64,000 nt of DNA from Agarophyton chilense (lineage: Eukaryota > Rhodophyta > Florideophyceae > Gracilariales > Gracilariaceae): NCBI GenBank assembly GCA_030374765.1, contig JARGXX010000099.1:1-64000 (forward strand), written 5' to 3'. Shown here piece by piece: positions 57,441 through 64,000 of this stretch; the first letter of the stretch is position 1, and each line of letters starts with the position of its first letter. Made by a program: the position numbers and the translations under genes. The notes under the pieces are model-generated. The model was not told the origin of the DNA. It did not search any database and saw nothing but the letters and a program-made list of their open reading frames with translations.

Positions 57441-59393
57441 ATGGAATCATCCCACAGGACCTCTGACAATACAAGCAAGCGCCGTCTCATCCTCCCGGTG
57501 CTTGTTGTCATCGCTGCCTACATGACACACAAAATGCTTTCACAAACAAACAAAGCAACTCCAAAGCTAGCGCCTATCATAAGCGCATGCCCGACCAGAC
57601 CCCAAAATGTCCTTCGCGAAATCGCAAGCGCTTTCGCATGTCCCCGTGGTTTCTCGCTTACCGATGCCATCCAACCCTCTCAACCTGCTTTGCTGTGCCA
57701 CCGCATCGATTGTCGACAAGCTCTACAGTCCTTACTATGGTCCTGCCGTGTCATGCACGCCTTTTCCATAGCCTTGGCCGGGGCTGGGGTTATCTTATTT
57801 ACGGATCGTCAAATTAAACAATCTTTGCCGGCTTGGTTTCCCGCAGGAGCTGTGCACCCTGTCCCATATCTTGCTGGGAGCACACCACCAGACGAAGTCG
57901 CTTTTCTTCTGCGTGCACGTCCGAACCTTGTATCAAACGACGTTTACAAAAACTTGCATACGGTGCTTCCCGATCATATATCTCTTCGGAGATATGCCGC
58001 CGTGCTCGCCTGCCTCGTTAAGGCAGACTTTATCTCCTCAGAAAACGAGCAGCTCCTTGATGATCACTACTATTTGGCCAAAGTACAGGCCTGGTCTGCT
58101 GCAGGATATGCAAACGTCTTGGAGCGTCATACAGGCATCGAGTACTTTGCACGCTTCAACCCAGACGTCTGTGTGTTAATCTCTGTTGGTTTATACTCGG
58201 CGACGGACAGGCCGTGCGATACACTGCACGATTTCGTATACGAACGGGCTCCCCTGCGATATACGCTCGGTCATGACACGCTTGGAGTTGCCAACACTGA
58301 AGGACAGAACAGTTTGCGTTCTATGCTTCACGACGTCGTATCCTTGCTTGGTGGACCATCTATGGCGTTAATATATGCAGTTTCATCCGGGTGCGTCGCA
58401 GGCTTTCGATTTGCAAAGATCGACCTTTGCAGAGCGGAATATTCATCGGGAGGGGAGCTGGGCGATTTGTCATGGATCTCTAGACCTCCGAAGGGGTATG
58501 ATATCATACCAATTGCTGATGAGCGTGTTGTTGGCGATGCCATGATGAGCTTACATTGCGAGGGATTTGACCGTGATATGGAGAAAATGTTAGAAGGAGA
58601 TAACGTTCCAGTTCCAATACTTCTGAGATACGACGTAAGAAAAGCAATATGTGCAATTCCACACAGGCGAGCTATGAATCGATTAAGATATGCTGCTTTA
58701 CTGTCTCGCCGTACTATTGTTGTCCCGGATGCAACGAATGCGCTGTACCCCAGAGTCGAGCCCACTTCGATAATCCATACGGTAAACGTCGAGGGCCGCA
58801 TTGTTCGCCGTGAATGGCTTGTGCGAAGTGCGATTGTATTTGTAGCAGTTTGTGGAGCTGCAGGGGCTGGGTATGGTGTTTCGCGCGATGACAGAGTCAA
58901 CGATGCCGAGGTTCTTGGAACTGTGCTGGCAGTACTTATAGGTCTTGTGATTACTGTCCCGCAATTGTATGTAGAATGTATTGGTGCCGGATATTCTATT
59001 GGAGATTTTTATCGCGGGTGTTTACCAATGACTCTAATCATGGAAAGGAGAGGTTTAGCATTCCTCAAAGAATGTGTTCGAAAAGGAGCGGACGTAGAGG
59101 GAGTGATCTCTGGGAGGAACGGATGCTTTCTTCTTGGAAGAGCAAAAGGAAATCTAGGAGAAGGTCCCGTGAAAGTTGAGGATCTTGACGATCGTTGGGA
59201 CTACGGCGTTAATGATAAGGGTGTGCTTTGCCTGCGGTATCGAGGGCTTGTTGGTGACATGCAAATTCGAGAACGCGAGAAAAAAGGGAAGATGTGTCGA
59301 TGGTGGCATTGTGCTGTCATTGGAAGTAAGATCGTTAAAACCGTGAGCCCGTTTGAGGTGCGTAAGCTGCTTGGAGATGGAGAAATTGGATAG
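57441..59393 (+). CDS. Multi-pass membrane protein of unknown family, 650 residues
   Basis: This is one of the few long intact frames in the window and needs no intron. I chose the ATG at 57441 (MESSHRTSDNTSKRR); the frame is open a further 35 codons upstream but without an ATG. Four hydrophobic segments are visible: RRLILPVLVVIAAYM (about residues 15-30), HAFSIALAGAGVILF (about 105-120), AIVFVAVCGAAGAGYG (about 463-480) and LGTVLAVLIGLVITV (about 490-505). The long region between the second and third is soluble-looking and rich in charged residues, with no recognised catalytic motif. It lies between the dead Tc1 element and syntaxin 18. I do not recognise the family; a lineage-specific gene is likely. 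Confidence 0.85.
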   Translation: MESSHRTSDNTSKRRLILPVLVVIAAYMTHKMLSQTNKATPKLAPIISACPTRPQNVLREIASAFACPRGFSLTDAIQPSQPALLCHRIDCRQALQSLLWSCRVMHAFSIALAGAGVILFTDRQIKQSLPAWFPAGAVHPVPYLAGSTPPDEVAFLLRARPNLVSNDVYKNLHTVLPDHISLRRYAAVLACLVKADFISSENEQLLDDHYYLAKVQAWSAAGYANVLERHTGIEYFARFNPDVCVLISVGLYSATDRPCDTLHDFVYERAPLRYTLGHDTLGVANTEGQNSLRSMLHDVVSLLGGPSMALIYAVSSGCVAGFRFAKIDLCRAEYSSGGELGDLSWISRPPKGYDIIPIADERVVGDAMMSLHCEGFDRDMEKMLEGDNVPVPILLRYDVRKAICAIPHRRAMNRLRYAALLSRRTIVVPDATNALYPRVEPTSIIHTVNVEGRIVRREWLVRSAIVFVAVCGAAGAGYGVSRDDRVNDAEVLGTVLAVLIGLVITVPQLYVECIGAGYSIGDFYRGCLPMTLIMERRGLAFLKECVRKGADVEGVISGRNGCFLLGRAKGNLGEGPVKVEDLDDRWDYGVNDKGVLCLRYRGLVGDMQIREREKKGKMCRWWHCAVIGSKIVKTVSPFEVRKLLGDGEIG

Positions 59394-60225
59394 GAGGTAA
59401 TCATGTGGGAGACTTTGACAATTTTGTTTTGCAGTAAACATGTCAGGAGCGCCCGGGAAGTATTGGAGTTTTCTCAAACAGTCAAAAACCTGGAGTATAG
59501 AAAGGGTTCTTTTAGCATTTATCTCGAGTGGGTAGGTTCCGTGCTTCACATGGTTTAGTTTGCTCAGATATTTACGAACTGCGTATAAAAACTCATCTAC
59601 GTGAGCTTGCTTTTGTTCTGTATATGGAAACGGATCCACAAATCCACTGCGTCCTTCGTTGCACTCAGTCTCGTGTTGCAACTTCTCACGTGTTTCATTC
59701 GTTTCTCGCGCTTCCAACGTTTATCGCCATCACTTCATTCTCTCACTTGTCGCGCTCTTGTAACTCGGATTTCTTTTTGTTTCACTCAGTCATGTTGCTC
59801 TTCACATGACGCACTTTTTGCACTTCTTGCACTTTTTGTCTTTTCATCTCTTTCTTAAAATTTTTTTGTTTTACGTTACTTTCTGTTACTATTGGCACCT
59901 TTTAACTGTTTCTACTATCTTTTTTATTGAATTTCGTTAGTATTTTGAAATAGTCAAATGTTTCATTCCACACTTGCCCTCTTTTTTTTATTACTATACT
60001 TCGTGGCTGAAAATCTACTACACGTGTAGCTAGCTAGAGACTCTACCCTTACTGTATCCCTACTGACTGTATGTTGTATCCCACACAGGGAAAGGAGTCA
60101 CCCTTTCCCTGCCTGGGAAAATAGGAATTTGCGGATAGCCCATTGTAGGCTCTGATTGCCAGGTGCCGTGCTTTCTGTCCGCCTCGACATCGTCCAACTG
60201 CCGGTTTAATTAATAAAAACAATTT
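59394..60225. other. Intergenic
   Basis: A+T- and pyrimidine-rich DNA (T-rich from 59800 to 59990) that probably includes the 3' end of the membrane protein transcript. The only structure is the short hairpin at 60086-60111. Confidence 0.4.
60086..60111. other. 10-bp hairpin
   Basis: CAGGGAAAGG and CCTTTCCCTG pair perfectly around AGTCAC. It is a small intergenic inverted repeat with no assigned role. Confidence 0.8.
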
Positions 60226-60477
60226 TCAAGATAGACTGCACGATGTGTCAAGATTCAAACCAGCAGCAGTAGTTCCATCTGATTTATCTTTTCTACAAGC
60301 GGTAGAAAGTTTTGGTGGAGAAGAAATATCCGATGTACGATGGGTAATGTGCGAGCAAATAAACTCTGTCGATGCCTTGTAAGTTACCGGAAGCTCGACT
60401 CGCTCACCGTTCTTCCCGAGGTTAGTTTCCGCTACAAATCCGCAAATCCAAACGAAGATAATGTTTGAAGTACTCAT
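60226..60477 (-). CDS. Small hypothetical protein, possibly secreted
   Basis: An ATG at 60477 opens a hydrophobic start (MSTSNIIFVWICGFVAETNL) and then VELPVTYKASTEFICSHITH, ending at TGA 60226 after 83 codons. The start may be a signal peptide or anchor. It lies about 320 bp downstream of syntaxin 18 on the same strand. No domain is recognised, and it may be chance. Confidence 0.3.
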   Translation of the reverse strand: MSTSNIIFVWICGFVAETNLGKNGERVELPVTYKASTEFICSHITHRTSDISSPPKLSTACRKDKSDGTTAAGLNLDTSCSLS

Positions 60478-60800
60478 ATACCTTCCTTTGCTTTGTGCAA
60501 CTGAGATCGGTATACGACAACCAAAGTAATGCTGGTGCCCCACGATTACAAGGGGTTTCCTCAAGAAATCCCTTACCATAAGATTAACCTCGGAGAGTTC
60601 TACGATTGTGGCGAAAGAGAATCAAAGATTGCCCTCGTTTCGGAGACGAGTCACGATGTTCGTCTTTGCGCACTCTGTATCAAGGAAAATTTCTCGGAAC
60701 AACAAATTTTCACTTGAGCCCAAATCGGAGCACCAGTCTCGGGCTTCAGTAACGTGGAAGCTTCTGTCTTTCATTTGCGTTAAACTAGAGTCAATAAGGT

Positions 60801-61691
60801 CTAGAAGAAAAACAAAGACCTTCGTCGACTCATCCATTCCATAAACAATAATGAAAATGCTAATAGCAACGCCAGCATGGCCAATCCGTACTTCAAAAAC
60901 GGTCGTTGTTGCTTTATTTTTCTCAGCTCCCGATTTCCGCGTTCCACATGAATAGTGGCATCCACGGCGAGATTGTACAACGTTTCGATTTCTCTGGCTT
61001 GCTCCAACACTTTCGTTGCGAAAACGTGATTCAAATTGGCAATTTCAAAGACTGTCCGTTCCGCCTCTTTCACTCTCTCCCTGGTCTCCACTAGCTCGCT
61101 TACCAAGGTGGCGTTCTCACGGGCGAACTGCTGTTCTAGAGGTACAATTTGGCCAATATCTTCCTCTTCTCCAGTTGGTTTTCTCTCGCGTGCCATTTCC
61201 TGTGCTACGACTGGATCGTATTGTACTTTCGCGCGCTCTTTAGCCGCTATAGCTTCCCTAATCCGCGCTCCTCGAAGCGTCTCAGAAAGTCTGCAAACGG
61301 ATTGCAAATTTTCGTTGAGAATGACAACGATACCCAACTTGTGAGCAGGAAAGGAGGCTCCTGGAGTCTTTTGTAGTTCCCTGAGAGCAGTTTCTTTCAG
61401 CTTTTCGATTTGATTCATCGCTGTACGCAAGAATTGTGCAATCGCAGAATCAACCTGGTCTCGCTCCCCATCCATCATACCGCGTGCAGAGAAATCCAGG
61501 TATCGCAGTTTGCTCCTGTCGATGAAGCCTTTCATGTCGAGAATTTGAGAAGTGAGTCGCACTGCAAACTTTGTAAATGCGTGTGGCTCCACTTCGCTGC
61601 TATGCTTTACGGGAGCAATTCCATTCTTCAGTCGATGATGGACGGCCAGGGCAGTGAGCAGCTCGCTCGTTCGATCGACAGGTATTATCAT
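60801..61691 (-). CDS. STX18: Syntaxin 18 (Qa-SNARE of the ER, Ufe1/Syp81 family)
   Basis: The protein is a tail-anchored Qa-SNARE that acts on the ER membrane in retrograde Golgi-to-ER fusion. The ATG at 61691 gives 296 residues with no intron; the frame is open upstream but has no nearer ATG. The N-terminal helical domain holds the family signature MMDGERDQVDSAIAQFLRT (about residues 73-91). The SNARE motif spans about 200-258 and includes FATKVLEQAREIETLYNLAV, where the Gln of VLEQ is the central zero-layer residue, followed by the conserved ERGNREL. A hydrophobic anchor (KYGLAMLALLLAFSLLFMEW) lies at about 267-286, with a short basic tail. Length is slightly below that of animal homologues (about 335). 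The gene appears functional. Confidence 0.95.
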   Translation of the reverse strand: MIIPVDRTSELLTALAVHHRLKNGIAPVKHSSEVEPHAFTKFAVRLTSQILDMKGFIDRSKLRYLDFSARGMMDGERDQVDSAIAQFLRTAMNQIEKLKETALRELQKTPGASFPAHKLGIVVILNENLQSVCRLSETLRGARIREAIAAKERAKVQYDPVVAQEMARERKPTGEEEDIGQIVPLEQQFARENATLVSELVETRERVKEAERTVFEIANLNHVFATKVLEQAREIETLYNLAVDATIHVERGNRELRKIKQQRPFLKYGLAMLALLLAFSLLFMEWMSRRRSLFFF

Positions 61692-61709
61692 GGTCTGATT
61701 CACAAACAG

Positions 61710-62976
61710 CTCCGTACCACTCGAAAGACTTGTTTGACTGCCAGGACTGCGTTTTGAAATATTCTAGCTGGACCACCGAAAATGGGACGGCACTGGGGAG
61801 GCTCACTTCATCAAACCCTCATTGTCAGTAGTGGCGGGCTGCTAGGAAAACACAATCGATTCAGCTCTCAATGGAAACTTTTTAAATTGGACAGCCCTGT
61901 AGTGTTTGAAGTTGTCAACAGGATCTTTAGACGTGTAGTGTAGACGTTTCTGTACGCATCGCAAGGTTGATTGCTACCCTTCGTAGGTTACATGTGTCTT
62001 GATGCACTTGTCTATTTGGCACGTTTAATTTTAGGTGGTTTTTTTGCTGATCAGTTCTTGTTCTCGCGGCGATAACAATAATTAATTAATCATCGAAAAT
62101 CGAGATAAAATTTCGCTCATCACATCCTGATGGCTTTCCAGTATGTACTTCCAGTTCTGTTTCCCTTTCATTCTTCTTCCCTGACACATTTTGTTCGTTC
62201 TCGCTCTCTCCCATGAACATACACTGTCATGATACGAAGGTAATGCGAAGCAAGTAACAGTTTTGTTCTGTAATTCTGTCCTACCAAGGCCAGTCCCCTC
62301 AGACTCTTCTCTTTCTTTCGCTGTAATAAAATGTGTCTTCCGTGAAGACTCGAAAAAACATTTACCTTGTGATGCCAGCCCGCTTTGGACGTCGAAGTTT
62401 CTCAGAAGAACCTAATTTAAAGTTGTTTCAATCATACTCCACCTTTCGCCTTCATCTTTCTGATTTCTCAACATGTCTTTTAAGCCGTCCCCCCTGAAAC
62501 AGCTTTTTTACGGAGAGGAAAGAAGACTGAATCTAGCAAACTGGCTTAAACATTATCAATCACATTGGTATAATGTGTAGTGGGATAGCTGCTCACTCGA
62601 CGACGCCTCAAAAAGATTAGCAAACAAAGAGGAAGCTTCACGTTTGCTTCGGACATAGCGAAAAACTGCCGTACAAACAGGCCTGCCACTGTCGCAGATC
62701 ATGGCGTGGTTAAGTAATATGATTCAATGCTAACCTGGGTGGCAGAACTATTTCTAGGCTTCGCATAAAATGGACCACATCAAAAAATCAACCATGGTCA
62801 CGCCAATGAAACAATCCTCGGCTTGAGAAGAAATACTGAGCAAGAGGGTCGTTCTTTCTGCAGGGAAACCCCGAAGGAGACTGGTTCGCAGTGGCGGCAA
62901 CACCCATTACACTTCCCAGAAGAGCTATAGCTTAAGACGCACCTATCTCAAAAGGAGCATGAAGTCATAGGAATTG
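61710..62976. other. Intergenic between STX18 and the NDUFAF6 gene
   Basis: About 1.2 kb that should hold the STX18 promoter and the 3' end of the upstream minus-strand gene. No clear TATA box, RNA gene or repeat is visible. Short A+T-rich tracts (AATAATTAATTAATCATCG near 62080) occur. Confidence 0.4.
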
Positions 62977-64000
62977 TCATCTCCGCAAACGTGCAAATAG
63001 AAGTCTCATCTGCAATGAGAGCGGATACGTCGTCCTCAACCCTTGTTGCAAGCGCTTATCAAAAGGATTATCACCTGCTTGTTGCAGTCTCTTCAAATAG
63101 ATTTCGGACATGATCAGGGGCCAAAAGGCAATCTTCACTGGCCGACGCAACAAATTGCTCCTGAACTGCGCTATCTCTAGACAACGTCTTGCCCTCTGAG
63201 CCACAGCTCTGAAAATAGGTATAGCACCTCCTTCTCCAGAAATAAGTTGTGACTGTGTTACTCCATATCGTTGCACGACATTCCTTGGAATATATGACAA
63301 TCGGGAAGCCGCATGTGCTGGTGCCCCTCGCAAGATTATAGATAGGCCCACGGCGGCACCGGCCATTTTCGCAATGCTTCCAATACTAGGTTCACCGCCA
63401 AGAAGAAGGGCATGAAGATGAATCAGAGTTCCCTGCGTGCGTTCCCCGAATGTTTGTAATTCACGTAAAGAACGGAAGTTTGGATACGACAGATCAGTCT
63501 CCCTAGCGTCGATCAGAGTGTGGAGGAGATTAAAGTTGACATGAGGATATGCAAATATCGATTCCGCCAACAGATCAAGAACGGGGGATGCGGGGCTTGG
63601 GTTGGGATTTGTGAGAATCTCTGTAAACTGAGAGCGAAAAAACTGCAAGCGTAGGCGGCCCAGATCTTCATTTGACACATTGGAACGAACTGCGATACTA
63701 TTTTGTTAGATATATCTGGCAGAAATTCTTCTAGGTTCAAAGTTACGTACTACTAGCCAGTTCAATATTGAAAGCCCTGATTGCGGCATGAGCTTTAGAA
63801 ACAGATCGAAGTTGAAGCAAATTGGCCAAATAGTTTTCGTTATCATTCTGGCGCAGAAGAGCAAGCGTATACGCAAGATTTTCTGGGGTCGCGACATAGG
63901 GCACCGGATCAGCATCGAGCATTTGGGACGCTGCGCTAGATCTGGGCTGCAGTTATCACGGGGAAGTTCAGTACCTGCAACTGGCACGGAAGCTGGAGGG
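62977..64000 (-). CDS. NDUFAF6: NDUFAF6-like complex I assembly factor (partial, two exons seen)
   Basis: The product belongs to the squalene/phytoene-synthase-like fold and helps assemble respiratory complex I in mitochondria. Exon 2 (63697-62977) encodes NEDLGRLRLQFFRSQFTEIL, LRELQTFGERTQGTLIHLHA, a glycine-rich helix, and an end YPLSLQMRLLFARLRR, all at positions expected for the family. Exon 1 (about 63940-63747) encodes ENLAYTLALLRQNDNENYLA and SKAHAAIRAFNIELASS. Joining at 63747/63697 keeps the frame (ELASST-IAVRSN). An in-frame TAA lies a few codons before CCCAGATCT near 63950, preceded by TGCAG, so a further intron may start there; the targeting peptide would lie beyond the window. 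The gene looks intact. Confidence 0.88.
63698..63746 (-). other. 49-nt spliceosomal intron in the NDUFAF6-like gene
   Basis: On the minus strand it begins GTAACTTTG and ends CAAAATAG. Removing it joins two frames that each match the protein family, and the flanking sequence would otherwise be out of frame. It is the best-supported intron in the window. Confidence 0.8.

Noticed and set aside
59154-59717. 187-codon minus-strand frame
   Set aside because: Its larger part lies antisense to the end of the intact membrane-protein gene and its composition looks like a shadow of that gene.
60622-60837. 71-codon minus-strand frame after STX18
   Set aside because: It overlaps the STX18 3' end in another frame and has no domain or separate promoter evidence.

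Overview
This is eukaryotic nuclear DNA. The evidence is a gene for the ER SNARE syntaxin 18, a gene for the mitochondrial complex I assembly factor NDUFAF6 with a short GT-AG intron, a long tRNA-like satellite, telomere-type CCCCTAAA repeats, a chromodomain Ty3/Gypsy retrotransposon, a CACTA (tnp2-like) transposase and a Tc1/mariner transposase. The repetitive 57 kb on the left looks subtelomeric or heterochromatic. The intron-poor housekeeping genes and the transposon mixture would fit an alga, perhaps a red alga, but that is a guess; the sequence does not name the species.

Layout. 1-18.53 kb: about 53 tandem copies of a 349-bp satellite, each holding a 72-nt tRNA-like segment. 18.52-19.37 kb: an irregular CCCCTAAA(A) telomere-like block that starts inside a satellite monomer, exactly at that monomer's own CACCTAAACCC. 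19.37-22.22 kb: a 1,592-bp unit present as one full copy and one truncated copy. 22.22-30.51 kb: a decayed chromovirus with gag, protease, RT, RNase H, integrase and chromodomain, its 5' end missing, followed by a long antisense reading frame and a candidate 3' LTR. 30.5-53.5 kb: a graveyard of broken genes. It includes a minus-strand unknown gene at 30.75-34.25 kb, a Nudix-like remnant, two further minus-strand remnants at 37.6-38.9 and 49.8-50.9 kb, a plus-strand remnant at 40.0-41.5 kb, and a CACTA transposase at 43.4-46.2 kb with divergent minus-strand ORFs. 53.55-57.25 kb: an old Tc1/mariner element with long inverted repeats, interrupted by a GC-rich insertion. 57.4-64 kb: ordinary gene territory with an intact orphan membrane protein, syntaxin 18 and NDUFAF6.

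The most unusual items are: (1) the long antisense reading frame filling the space between the chromodomain and the 3' LTR of the retrotransposon; (2) the tRNA-derived satellite physically continuous with telomere-like repeats; (3) a perfect RNA stem-loop at the gag-pol junction. Nearly all coding sequence left of 57 kb carries nonsense codons or frameshifts, whereas the three main genes to the right are open, which marks a sharp boundary between decayed and maintained sequence.

All calls come from reading the sequence. No alignment or database search was run, so family names rest on motif recognition and coordinates of decayed elements are approximate.
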